The notes below the pieces were generated by a model. It made no database searches and was not told the origin of the DNA. It worked only from the letters and a program-made list of their open reading frames with translations. Shown in pieces: positions 1 through 8,445 of a DNA stretch of 57,748 nucleotides. Position 1 is the first letter of the stretch. The number at the start of each line of letters is the position of its first letter. The stretch comes from Nitrospinota bacterium (lineage in GTDB: Bacteria > Nitrospinota > Nitrospinia > Nitrospinales > VA-1). The stretch covers positions 19,395-77,142 of the forward strand of contig WAHY01000006.1 in NCBI GenBank assembly GCA_009873635.1, written 5' to 3'. A program made the position numbers and the translations under genes.

Positions 1-1475
1 GCTTGAACCGCGACTCGGTTGTAGACCTTAAAGAAGCGCGCAACCCGGAATTGGTTCTGGATGGAGAAAATGTGGTTCCCAACGATATAGAGTGGGATGG
101 TTATATAAAGGTGGTGATCATTTCTGGTCCCAATACCGGCGGCAAAACGGTAACGCTAAAAACCCTGGGGTTACTAGCTCTGATGGCAAGGGCCGGGCTC
201 TACCTGCCAGTCAAAGAACATTCCAGGATTCCATTTTTTCCAAAAGTTTATTCAGACATTGGTGATGACCAGAATATTCAGTTGAAGCTATCAACCTTTT
301 CAGCACATCTTAAAAAAATCGTTCATATTTTGAACCATGTTGATGCCGGATCATTAGTTCTTCTTGATGAACTGGGAATTGCCACCGATCCACAAGAGGG
401 TGCCGCCCTGGCGGAAGCCATTTTGTTAAACCTTAAAAATAAAGATGTGATGACATTGGTTTCCACTCACTACTTCAGCTTGAAGGTTCTGGCGCAGACC
501 CAGGAAGGTTTTCTAAACGCCTGCACCGAGTTTGATCTTGATACATTGAGTCCCACTTATCGTTTGATTTTTGGTGCACCGGGTCAAAGTGCCGCCCTTG
601 ATACAGCTGAACGACTGGGACTGGATAAAAGCATAATAGAGCAAGCTCGAGGTTTGTATCAAACCAAGGATAACCGTGCCGAAGACCTGCTGAAAGATCT
701 GACCCGTCAGAGACTGGAACTAAGCCGGGATAAGGAAGAAATCAAACTTGAGAAAGAAACGACTGAAGCCATGGCCAGGGAGCAGAGAATTCTGACCCAT
801 AGAATGCGAGAAGAAGAAAAGGATTTCCAAAAAAGTAAAAACAAAAAGCTACAACTGGAAGTACGAGCCGGAAAAGCTGAAATTCAAAAAATGATCCAGG
901 AAATTAAGGGTGAAAAGAACCTGCCAAAAATTCGCAAAGTGGAAAGACAAATAAATTCGTTGAGCCAGGTACCTTTATCCTCAAAAGTAGAAGATGCAAA
1001 AGAATGGTCTTTACCCGTTGAAGAATTAAAATCCGGGGACCCGGTGTTAATTATGAACCTGGGTGCCTATGGCACTTTGCTTGAATCCCCTGAAGGTAAG
1101 AAAAAACTACGGGTGCAAATGGGCAATATCAATACGGTTGTTGATGCCAGGTCACTACGAGGCAATCCGCAGCAAAAAGGTAAAAAAAGCGAAAAGAAAT
1201 TTTCAATGAACGTTCAAGCAGAGTCTGGAAATGATTCGGTCGCCTCTTGTGATTTAAGGGGTATGAATTCGGAGGAGGCAGGAGAAGTGATGGAGGCCTT
1301 TATCAGCCGAGCCATAGTGCAAAAAGCCCAGAGAGTTCTCATCATACATGGCCACGGGATGGGAAAAATCAAATCCCTTGTCCGCAGTTACCTGGAAAAA
1401 TCAGGTCTTTGCAAACAGTTTATGGCTGGCGCTCGCCATGAAGGCGGGGACGGTGTCACCGTCGTTGAATTTTGA
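1..1475 (+). CDS. mutS2: MutS2 family ATPase/endonuclease, 3' part
   Basis: The window opens inside this gene: the frame is open to base 1 and the N-terminal core is outside. About 490 residues remain. They carry the MutS-type Walker A GPNTGGKT (residues 42-49 of the visible part), a Walker B LVLLDELG near 118, a long charged coiled coil (about 215-330), and a C-terminal Smr nuclease domain with DLRGM and the HGHGMGK motif ending about 15-40 residues before the stop. MutS2 proteins act on branched DNA and in some bacteria on collided ribosomes; they are not classical mismatch repair factors. Identity is secure from the Walker A plus Smr arrangement. The true start cannot be seen. It converges with the glycosylase gene 3 bp downstream. 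Confidence 0.93.
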   Translation, partial: LNRDSVVDLKEARNPELVLDGENVVPNDIEWDGYIKVVIISGPNTGGKTVTLKTLGLLALMARAGLYLPVKEHSRIPFFPKVYSDIGDDQNIQLKLSTFSAHLKKIVHILNHVDAGSLVLLDELGIATDPQEGAALAEAILLNLKNKDVMTLVSTHYFSLKVLAQTQEGFLNACTEFDLDTLSPTYRLIFGAPGQSAALDTAERLGLDKSIIEQARGLYQTKDNRAEDLLKDLTRQRLELSRDKEEIKLEKETTEAMAREQRILTHRMREEEKDFQKSKNKKLQLEVRAGKAEIQKMIQEIKGEKNLPKIRKVERQINSLSQVPLSSKVEDAKEWSLPVEELKSGDPVLIMNLGAYGTLLESPEGKKKLRVQMGNINTVVDARSLRGNPQQKGKKSEKKFSMNVQAESGNDSVASCDLRGMNSEEAGEVMEAFISRAIVQKAQRVLIIHGHGMGKIKSLVRSYLEKSGLCKQFMAGARHEGGDGVTVVEF

Positions 1476-1478
1476 TAA

Positions 1479-2063
1479 TCAGGACAAAAACTCACTCACC
1501 TTCTTTTCCAATTCAGGCACCAATTGTTTCTCGAACCACGGGTTTTTTTTGAGCCAGATATTGTTTCTTGGTGACGGATGAGGTAAAACAAAATATTCCG
1601 GCAGATATGATTTCCAGCTTTTTACTGTTTCTGTCAGGGTTGCCTTCTTTTGCGAATTTAAAAACCAACCTTGTGCATACTGACCGATCAACAAGGTGAG
1701 CTTCCTTTTAGGGAGTTTACCCAATATCGGCGACATCCATGTATCCGCGCATTTCGGGGGCGGAGGCAAATCGCCGGACTTGCCTTTTCCGGGATAGCAA
1801 AATGCCATTGGAACGATCGAAAAATATGTCGTGTTATAGAATTGTTCTCTGGTTACATTCATCCACTCCCGTAATCTGTCGCCACTGGCATCGTTCCAGG
1901 GAATCCCGGTCTCATGAACTTTTATTCCCGGAGCCTGCCCGACAATCAGTATTTTTGATGTTGAAGCAAATGATAATGTGGGTTTTGCTGGAAAAGGGAG
2001 GTCTGCCTCGCAAAGTTTACAGACTTTGATATGTTGCCTCAGTTCTGTAATGGATTGATACAA
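1479..2063 (-). CDS. Uracil-DNA glycosylase superfamily protein
   Basis: A 194-residue protein of the uracil-DNA glycosylase fold. It has the family motif GQAPG (residues 42-46), a downstream GIPWND stretch, and the C-terminal HPSPRN motif (about 162-167) that usually holds the catalytic/DNA-binding loop. Cysteines C15 and C18 (CKLC) plus C89 and C105 are spaced like the 4Fe-4S ligands of family 4/5 enzymes, so an iron-sulfur UDG is likely (inference). Expected role: removal of uracil or other deaminated bases in base excision repair. The start is a TTG with a GGGGAG ribosome-binding site about 9 bases upstream; no ATG precedes it in frame. The gene stands alone, convergent with mutS2. Confidence 0.75.
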   Translation of the reverse strand: MYQSITELRQHIKVCKLCEADLPFPAKPTLSFASTSKILIVGQAPGIKVHETGIPWNDASGDRLREWMNVTREQFYNTTYFSIVPMAFCYPGKGKSGDLPPPPKCADTWMSPILGKLPKRKLTLLIGQYAQGWFLNSQKKATLTETVKSWKSYLPEYFVLPHPSPRNNIWLKKNPWFEKQLVPELEKKVSEFLS

Positions 2064-2093
2064 GGATTTATTCTCCCCCTGAAAAACCGTTTT

Positions 2094-2122
2094 TTCAACT
2101 CATCTCGTTAAGATGCTAAAAT
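2094..2122 (+). promoter_or_regulatory. Candidate promoter of the thiol peroxidase gene
   Basis: A weak -35 TTCAAC (2094-2099) is followed after 17 bp by TAAAAT (2117-2122), preceded by TGC, an extended -10. It lies 36 bp before the ATG of the thiol peroxidase gene. The -35 is poor; the call rests on the extended -10 and position. Confidence 0.4.
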
Positions 2123-2157
2123 ATGTATTAAGACTTCAATATCAAGGAGAGCATAAT

Positions 2158-2721
2158 ATGCTTCAGAAAATATTAGCAAGTATAATCGTGGTTCTGGTTT
2201 TTGCGGTATCAAGTTGGGGACAACCTGCGGTCAGCTTAAGGGGGAAGCCTTTGACTCTAATAGGGGAAATAGCGCAGGTGGGTCAAACACTCCCGACAAT
2301 CGCCCTCCCTGGCCTTGGTTTGAACATGATTGACCTGCAATCGTTCAAAGGCAAGGTGACTATACTGAGTGTTGTTCCCTCCCTGGATACTCCCACCTGC
2401 GATAAACAAACTCATATACTCAGCGAAGAGAACAAAGGGCTTGACCAAAACGCCAACCTGGTAACAATCAGCCGGGATCTGCCATTTGCGCAAAAACGCT
2501 TCGCTAAAGAAGCCAAGATCAACAACATCCTTTTTCTTTCAGATTATCGGGATGCTGAGTTTGGCAAATCTACCGGGCTATTGATTGAAGAAAGCCGCCT
2601 TTTGACACGAGCTATCATAGTCCTTGACCGTGAAGGGGTCATTCGATATCTGGAGGTGGTTCCAGAACTGGCCCGACTTCCTGAAATGGAAAAAGCCATG
2701 GAATTTGCCCGGTCATTATGA
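2158..2721 (+). CDS. tpx: Exported thiol peroxidase (Tpx-like), resolving cysteine absent
   Basis: A 187-residue peroxiredoxin of the Tpx group, which reduces hydroperoxides using thioredoxin. The peroxidatic cysteine C81 sits in PSLDTPTC, and the following SRDLPFAQKRF matches the Tpx signature SxDLPFAQxRFC. At the place of the resolving cysteine there is alanine (A116), so the usual intramolecular disulfide cannot form. The N-terminus (about 21 residues: KI, a long hydrophobic run, SSWG-Q) looks like a Sec signal peptide, whereas the standard E. coli Tpx has none I can compare here by sequence. The start at 2158 is chosen because an AAGGAG site lies 7 bases upstream and it exposes the signal peptide; an in-frame ATG at 2113 is less likely. 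It probably acts as a one-cysteine periplasmic peroxidase (inference). Confidence 0.85.
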   Translation: MLQKILASIIVVLVFAVSSWGQPAVSLRGKPLTLIGEIAQVGQTLPTIALPGLGLNMIDLQSFKGKVTILSVVPSLDTPTCDKQTHILSEENKGLDQNANLVTISRDLPFAQKRFAKEAKINNILFLSDYRDAEFGKSTGLLIEESRLLTRAIIVLDREGVIRYLEVVPELARLPEMEKAMEFARSL

Positions 2722-2874
2722 GCGCATTGAGTGTCGTGTAAACCGCTGATCTTCCCTCTTTTGACGTTTTTTGAAATACGTCTCGTAATCACGACAACCG
2801 CTCTTCAACTCGGAAACCTGACTCACTCCAAATGACCTCAAGAGATCCAAGATTTCTTTACGCTTGAGCTTCAT
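2716..2874 (-). CDS. Small basic ORF (52 aa), unknown
   Basis: A short reading frame encoding a highly charged 52-residue protein starting MKLKRKEILDLLRSFG and ending in an arginine-rich tail. It has a proper AGGTGA ribosome-binding site five bases before the ATG, and its N-terminal helix is amphipathic. Its last six bases overlap the 3' end of the thiol peroxidase gene on the other strand. I do not recognise a family. A nucleic-acid-binding role would fit the charge but is only a guess. It could also be a chance frame. Confidence 0.4.
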   Translation of the reverse strand: MKLKRKEILDLLRSFGVSQVSELKSGCRDYETYFKKRQKREDQRFTRHSMRS

Positions 2875-3043
2875 ATTTCACCTGTAAATAGCAAACTCTT
2901 ACGTTTTTCTATCGACAGGTAACCTCAAAAACTTAAGCGCATTGACAGGGAGAAGGCACATGCCTAGTCAGGTCAGGCATGACAGACAGTAATACATTAT
3001 CCAGCCAAACAGCTCTACATAATTGCCACTGCCGTTACGCCAG

Positions 3044-5971
3044 TCAGTTAAAAACTTTAACGAGTTGGCCGAATACTGATTTGGACTTTTTGAGTTTATC
3101 TTCATTACCCAGGGCACACACATTACCATTATCCCTGATTTCTTCGAACACAGATGCGTAACCCTTTAAATCTTCCAGCCGGGTAGATAATAATTCTTCG
3201 CGGATTTGTTTCTTCAAATCTTGGGTTCGGCCGGTAAGGTGGTCGATCATGGATGCCGAGCCTTTTCTGTCCGGCGTCAAAGGAGGATCCATTTTCCCGA
3301 CACATCCTATGATTAATTTAGTCAACTCGTCATAAGACAAGTCCAAATTGCCCAGAAAATTTGCTATCTCATCATAAACAGCTAAAGTTTCGGCAAGATT
3401 GGGGTCTCGATAAGAAACCAGGTTGTAATCGCCAGTAAAAAAATCAAAAGAATTACTACTGCCATAAGCACCACCGTGAACCCGAACCTTGTCCCATAAA
3501 AACCCTGTACGAAGGAGTGCCTTCAACACTTCAAACTGGCCGGAATATTTAAACCCCAAATCATACAGGTTGGCCCCTTTGCCGACATGCTGGACATTAC
3601 TGGCAGTTAAAAACCCCTCATTCAAAGGGACATCATCCAGAATCCATTCCTCGTTGCTGTATTCTTTCGTTGAAAGAGTATCCATCGTTTCATTGATTCT
3701 TTTTTCAATTTTTTTATAATCCTTTTTCCCTGACGTGATATTAAACAAGACGTTTTTGCGATTAAAAATTCGTTCAGCAACCTGTCGAAATTCGTCAGCC
3801 ACCCCACCCGGATTTTTCTCAACACGCTCCAGCAATTGCTCCAAAAACCGGTAATACGTGATGCCATCGGTAAGGTCTTCAAACTTCCCGAGCCGTGACT
3901 GGTAAGACTGCAACCGGACTAATACATAGTGATTGCCATGAGGAACTATCGAGTCTGCCATATCGGCTTTTGCGCTACGAATGATCTCAACCAATCTCTT
4001 GTTATCATCAAAACTATATTCACCAAACAATTCGTCATAAAGATCAAACATGTTGTCCACTTTTTCCATCAACGCCTTACCATTGAAAAAGATATAAGAG
4101 AGAACCTGTTGACGATCTTCAACTGTAGCCGAGGAAAAATGAGAGGTGCGGATTCCACCCGTATGCATGCCTATCAATTTTGAAATTTCTGTATAACTAC
4201 GTTTGCGAGTTCCCATTCCAAGCACAAGAGTCCCTAGCAGCGGGATATAAGGAATCATTTCGCGCGGTACCGATTTAGTACAGAACCCAATTTGAGTGTA
4301 GGCAATATTATTGGTGAACAAGTCGTGAAACAACACATTTGATTCGCTCTTGTTTTTTATTTCCAGAGGATACTTTTCAATTTCCTTAGGGACATCATTA
4401 ATTTCCAGAGAAGGAAGCGTTGCAAGAGACTCAGGTGAGTCAGGGGTCAATTGCAATTCCTGGAGTTTTAGAGTTTCAGCAATCAACGCATCTAACTGAC
4501 TCGAAGTAAGTTCATCTTTGACAGTTTTTAAAATTTTTCTTTCCCTGGCTTCTAACTTTTTCCCCAATCCTTGTTTAGGGCTCGCAACAAGGACAATTCG
4601 ATGGTGATTCTCTATCAGGAACTGTTTTATCAAGCCTTCAAAATATCCATCATGCATCTGATTTCTAATCTTTTGCATCACTCTCTCAAACTTGAGATGG
4701 CTAAAAGGGTCTTTATCATAGAGCCATGAGCCTAACGCCTGGATGTTATAAACAATTCCTTTTGGGAAACCGCCAAAGTTTGCTTCCCGCAATCTGAAGT
4801 CTATCGAGTTGACGGCTGACAAAACCATGTCTTTTTCTATCCCCTTTTCCACCAATCCACGAAGGGTGGAATCTATGAGCCCAACAATTTTGTCCTCAAG
4901 CTCCAGCTCTGAGCCTTTTAGCCCAACGGCAAACATAGTATCGGCACGATTATCATCGAAACCTCCGCCTATAACTTCACTGCCTAATTCGGAGGCTATA
5001 AGGGCATTTCTTAAAGGAGATGCTGAAGACCCCAGCAAAAGATGGCTCAGAATGCTGAACCCGAGACAATGTTCGTGATTTACAGCTTTATCCAGCTTAT
5101 ACCCTACCAGCACATAAGTTTTTTTCTCCAGGGATTCCCCTGTAGAAACCGGGTAGGATATAAGTTTTCTTTTGGGTTTCCTGAAAGACCTCTGGTGAGC
5201 AATGGTGGTATTGACATCCATATACTCAAAGTCCTGCAAATATTTTTCCTGCAAAAAGTCCAGATAACTTTGGGTATCACCATCTCCATAAATAAAAAGC
5301 CTGCTATTCGAGGGGTGATAGTGTTTTCTGTGAAACTCCGTGAATTCCTGATATGTCAACTCAGGAATGCTTTTGGGATCACCCCCGGACTCAAACCCGT
5401 ATGCAGTCGATGGGAACAGCAAGTGGGCCATCTGACGGTCCACGCAACTTTCAGGGTTGGAAAACTCACCCTTCATTTCATTAAGCACAACCCCTTTATA
5501 GACTATTTTATCTTCCGGGCTGTTAAGCTCATAGTGCCAGCCTTCCTGCTTGAAAGTCTCTTCAGTAATATTGGGGTAAAACACCGCATCAAGATAAACA
5601 TGCATGAGATTAAAAAAATCTTTCTGGTTCCTGCTGGCGACAGGATACATCGTCTTATCAGGAAAAGTCATCGCATTTAGAAAGGTCTGCAAACTACCTT
5701 TCATGAGTTCAACAAAAGGTTCCTTAACTGGAAAGTTTTTAGAACCGCATAAAACACTATGCTCAAGGATATGGGCAATCCCAGTATCATTTTCAGGAGG
5801 GGTCCTGAACGTTGCACTGAAGACCTTGTTATCGTCATCGTTTTCAAGGACCATCAATTGAGCCTTTGTAACCTCGTGTTCAAAAAGGAGACCGAGAGAC
5901 TTCAGCTCCTTAATATTCTTCTTTTTGGTCAATATGAATCCGCTATAACTTTTATTGAGTTCAAACCCCAT
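3044..5971 (-). CDS. M16C zinc metallopeptidase (presequence protease/PreP-like)
   Basis: A 975-residue peptidase of the insulinase family, subgroup M16C. The inverted zinc motif HILEH gives H67, E70 and H71, and the distal zinc ligand is E165 in LNEMKGEF; the roughly 95-residue spacing is right for presequence proteases. The four-domain length (about 970) matches PreP/Cym1. These enzymes degrade free peptides up to about 65 residues within a closed chamber. There is no signal peptide, so it acts in the cytoplasm. I chose the ATG at 5971 (MGFELNKSYSGF) because family members begin about there and GGAG lies 10 bases upstream; the open frame extends 18 residues further to 6025. It is monocistronic, with exonuclease III upstream on the same strand 121 bp away. 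Confidence 0.9.
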   Translation of the reverse strand: MGFELNKSYSGFILTKKKNIKELKSLGLLFEHEVTKAQLMVLENDDDNKVFSATFRTPPENDTGIAHILEHSVLCGSKNFPVKEPFVELMKGSLQTFLNAMTFPDKTMYPVASRNQKDFFNLMHVYLDAVFYPNITEETFKQEGWHYELNSPEDKIVYKGVVLNEMKGEFSNPESCVDRQMAHLLFPSTAYGFESGGDPKSIPELTYQEFTEFHRKHYHPSNSRLFIYGDGDTQSYLDFLQEKYLQDFEYMDVNTTIAHQRSFRKPKRKLISYPVSTGESLEKKTYVLVGYKLDKAVNHEHCLGFSILSHLLLGSSASPLRNALIASELGSEVIGGGFDDNRADTMFAVGLKGSELELEDKIVGLIDSTLRGLVEKGIEKDMVLSAVNSIDFRLREANFGGFPKGIVYNIQALGSWLYDKDPFSHLKFERVMQKIRNQMHDGYFEGLIKQFLIENHHRIVLVASPKQGLGKKLEARERKILKTVKDELTSSQLDALIAETLKLQELQLTPDSPESLATLPSLEINDVPKEIEKYPLEIKNKSESNVLFHDLFTNNIAYTQIGFCTKSVPREMIPYIPLLGTLVLGMGTRKRSYTEISKLIGMHTGGIRTSHFSSATVEDRQQVLSYIFFNGKALMEKVDNMFDLYDELFGEYSFDDNKRLVEIIRSAKADMADSIVPHGNHYVLVRLQSYQSRLGKFEDLTDGITYYRFLEQLLERVEKNPGGVADEFRQVAERIFNRKNVLFNITSGKKDYKKIEKRINETMDTLSTKEYSNEEWILDDVPLNEGFLTASNVQHVGKGANLYDLGFKYSGQFEVLKALLRTGFLWDKVRVHGGAYGSSNSFDFFTGDYNLVSYRDPNLAETLAVYDEIANFLGNLDLSYDELTKLIIGCVGKMDPPLTPDRKGSASMIDHLTGRTQDLKKQIREELLSTRLEDLKGYASVFEEIRDNGNVCALGNEDKLKKSKSVFGQLVKVFN

Positions 5972-6092
5972 AAAGCACACACTCCAGTTCAAAATATTTT
6001 TGATTACGATGCTTAATCGCAACAACCCCCTTTTCAGAAAGGCGTGTTATTTGATGCCATTCAGCCTCTATAAAACAAATGATGTCGCCCGC

Positions 6093-6860
6093 TTATTTAG
6101 CTTTAATATCAAGGCCTATTGGGCAATGGTCCGACCCCATAACATCAGCCAGGATGAATGAGTCTTTGACCTTTGCCATAAGTTTTTCTGTAACAAAAAA
6201 ATAATCAATGCGCCATCCAATATTTTTTGCTCGAACATTAAACCTGTAACTCCACCAGGTATATTGATCCGGCTCAGGATGAAACACCCTGAAACTATCC
6301 ACATAGCCATGAGACACAAACTTATCGACCCATGCCCTTTCTTCCGGCAAAAAACCGGAGTTTTTTTCATTAGCTTTCGGATTTTTCAAATCTATTGCCT
6401 TGTGGGCCGTATTCACATCTCCTGTGATCACCAGCTCTCTACCTTGCGCCCGTAATTGTTCGCAATGGTCCAGAAACGCATCATAAAACTCCATTTTATA
6501 CTGTAATCTTTCAGAACCGCTGGTTCCGTTAGGAAAATAAACATTCAACAAATCAAAATCTTTGAATTCGACCCGGATCAAACGCCCTTCTACATCAAAC
6601 CGGTCAATCCCCATTCCCATATGAACCGATTTCGGTTTCTTTTTTGTAAAAACAGCAACACCACTATAACCCTTTCGTTCAGCTGAATTCCATATAGTAT
6701 GATAACCATCAGGATTCAGTATGGTCTCGTCAAGGTCCTCGGTTCTGGCCTTTATTTCCTGCAAGCAAACTATTTCCGGCGATTCAGACTCCAACCAGTT
6801 AAAGAATCCTTTTTTAACCACAGCACGCACACCATTAACATTCCAACTCAATATTCTCAT
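6093..6860 (-). CDS. xthA: Exodeoxyribonuclease III (AP endonuclease)
   Basis: A 255-residue member of the ExoIII/APE1 endonuclease-exonuclease-phosphatase family, which nicks DNA at abasic sites and trims 3' blocked ends in base excision repair. The start MRILSWNVNG supplies the metal-binding Asn. CLQEIKA holds the metal-ligand Glu, TGDVNTAH the catalytic Asp-x-Asn, and GSDHCPI the Asp-His pair. Length is normal for the family. The frame can be extended three codons to a TTG, but the ATG at 6860 matches the family start exactly. No strong ribosome-binding site is seen. Functionally it pairs with the glycosylase at 1.5-2.1 kb, though they are not in one operon. Confidence 0.95.
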   Translation of the reverse strand: MRILSWNVNGVRAVVKKGFFNWLESESPEIVCLQEIKARTEDLDETILNPDGYHTIWNSAERKGYSGVAVFTKKKPKSVHMGMGIDRFDVEGRLIRVEFKDFDLLNVYFPNGTSGSERLQYKMEFYDAFLDHCEQLRAQGRELVITGDVNTAHKAIDLKNPKANEKNSGFLPEERAWVDKFVSHGYVDSFRVFHPEPDQYTWWSYRFNVRAKNIGWRIDYFFVTEKLMAKVKDSFILADVMGSDHCPIGLDIKAK

Positions 6861-7448
6861 ATAGACCAAAAGTTATTGCCGGAGGATTATATTAGATTCT
6901 TACATTCATTTTCCGGATATTTAAAGCTGGCAAGTATAAACAATTTTGCGAAATATCATCGAAGAATTTTTGACTCCAGCTTCAAAGATACAGAGCTGCA
7001 AAATAATCCATATATCCCGGTGATAATTTTCCGCACAAACTTCACAATACTTGATGGCATGAAGGTCTTAGTTTTCAGAATCAAATAGCAAGATACATTC
7101 TCAGAGAAACCATACATAGGAGACAATAGCCCAACCCACAAAAATGACACAACGTGGACAACCGAAAATATGAGACTGATAAGTATTTGCCAACCTTATG
7201 ACAACTAAAAAAAATTCCCTAGTATATTCCAATTCATCTATTAGTAACCTACTACATAAAGATACCACAGCACCTTTAAATCATAAGATTTCCGAACCTG
7301 AAAAATACCACACAATCCTGACATAAATGTAATATTTCCAAGGATTTATTTAAGTTATAATGGTTTCAGATTCCATCATAAAGAATCAGGTTTTTGCAAG
7401 TTTATTCGATATCATATTATCCGTAACTTATTTAGTTTAAAGAATAAA
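6861..7448. other. AT-rich intergenic stretch without a recognised gene
   Basis: Nearly 590 bases between exonuclease III and a possible small membrane-protein gene. It is AT-rich with scattered stops in all frames; the few open frames (for example 6956-7150 minus) lack a ribosome-binding site and any recognisable motif. I see no RNA gene, repeat or strong terminator. Confidence 0.5.
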
Positions 7449-7553
7449 ATGGAAGAGAACATTTTAATTATATTATTGTTGTTGATGCTTGGTACTGTTG
7501 CGAAGGTAGCGTTCGGCGCTATTCGCAAGAAAAAACCAGCCAAAACAAAATAA
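7449..7553 (+). CDS. Possible small membrane protein (34 aa)
   Basis: A short frame encoding 34 residues: an acidic start (MEEN), one hydrophobic helix (about residues 5-24), then a basic tail (IRKKKPAKTK). This is a typical single-span small membrane protein, with the positively charged end predicted inside. There is no clear ribosome-binding site, and no family is recognised. It was kept because the ordered charge-hydrophobic-charge pattern is unlikely by chance in such AT-rich sequence. Confidence 0.35.
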   Translation: MEENILIILLLLMLGTVAKVAFGAIRKKKPAKTK

Positions 7554-7776
7554 CTAAATCAGATAATCAGCATTTTACAAACCAGCCCCAATAAAGGGAC
7601 TGACGACCTCATTGTATCTTCATCACTCACCTCTCCCAGGAACACCCTACCCCCCAATATTTTCAATAACTTAAATACAACCCATGGTTTTTCCTGTAAA
7701 AATAAGGTATCCTTCAAACATAGCGTCATATTTATTTTAGACACAAATAGAGCAGGTCATTGGGAGGAAGACTGAT

Positions 7777-8232
7777 ATGTGGATATACAAAGCTATGGGA
7801 TGGACAGCACTATCATTAGCATTCTTTATGAATGCGCCAATCTCCATGGCGGCTGAGGTAGCTGATACATCAGCTTGCGATGCGATCACCAAGGAAGTTC
7901 GTAGAGGACGACCCGGGGTAGCCCCGGTAACAGTTATTGATGGGAAAGGACCCACTGATTCCATGGCAAGGGTCGGTTTATTCTCATCCGCAGCAAAACC
8001 AACCGGCAAGCTTTCCAAAGAAGACGAGAGAAACCTTTGCCTTGCGCTAAGCCCTATAAAAAACCCTGAAAGTCGCTACAAACATAAAGATCACAGTAAT
8101 TATTACTGCACCCTGATTCTAAATCGGGATAGCCAGACCTATTGTTTTGCCATTGTTCTCGGTGAACCGGGAAAATGCAACAATATAGTGAGTGCAGAGC
8201 TTGAAAAGGAATGTCTTACTAAATCCAAATAG
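7777..8232 (+). CDS. Secreted cysteine-containing protein, unknown
   Basis: A 151-residue protein with a clear Sec signal peptide (MWIYK, hydrophobic core, cleavage predicted after SMAA, about residue 26). The mature part has six cysteines, at ACD, LCL, YYC, TYC, KCN and KEC, enough for three disulfides in the periplasm. No known domain is recognised. The ATG has a strong GGGAGGA site eight bases upstream. It is followed at once by an excellent hairpin terminator, so it is a single-gene unit. The ordered cysteines and terminator argue for a real gene; function is unknown. Confidence 0.75.
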   Translation: MWIYKAMGWTALSLAFFMNAPISMAAEVADTSACDAITKEVRRGRPGVAPVTVIDGKGPTDSMARVGLFSSAAKPTGKLSKEDERNLCLALSPIKNPESRYKHKDHSNYYCTLILNRDSQTYCFAIVLGEPGKCNNIVSAELEKECLTKSK

Positions 8233-8250
8233 TCATCAATTTTAGCGTTC

Positions 8251-8290
8251 TCAATATAAAAGGCAGTCTACGGACTGCCTTTTATATTGA
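8251..8290. terminator. Perfect 18-bp hairpin with UACG tetraloop
   Basis: Bases 8251-8268 and 8273-8290 are perfectly complementary and close on TACG with a C-G closing pair, a UNCG-type tetraloop that is exceptionally stable in RNA. The stem includes AAAA opposite TTTT, and more T follows (GCTTTTT at 8291), so it works as an intrinsic terminator for the secreted-protein gene and, by symmetry, could act on both strands. Confidence 0.85.
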
Positions 8291-8375
8291 GCTTTTTCAT
8301 TTCCTCCCAACTCTCTTTCCTCAATGATCGCAACAAAATACTTTCCACAATGTCAATGGCCGCTAAATGTTTTAT

Positions 8376-8381
8376 TATAAT
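8376..8381 (+). promoter_or_regulatory. Candidate -10 element for the ABC ATPase pair
   Basis: A perfect TATAAT lies 65 bp before the first ATPase start. The -35 region is poor (TGTCAA-like), so this is only a tentative promoter. Confidence 0.3.
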
Positions 8382-8445
8382 TGAGTTTTAATGCGCAGCT
8401 TTCATCAGGGCAAACTCGTTTCAAGTTCTCAATTAGAAGGTAAAG

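Noticed and set aside
2959-2981. Hairpin CATGCC...GGCATG after the M16C gene
   Set aside because: Only six pairs and no T run on either strand; not supportable as a terminator.
5042-5680. Long plus-strand frame (212 codons) opposite the M16C peptidase
   Set aside because: Lies entirely within the clear coding sequence of the peptidase; no motif or ribosome-binding site.
6699-7150. Two open frames around exonuclease III and downstream
   Set aside because: One overlaps xthA; neither has a ribosome-binding site or recognisable domain; AT-rich composition makes chance frames likely.
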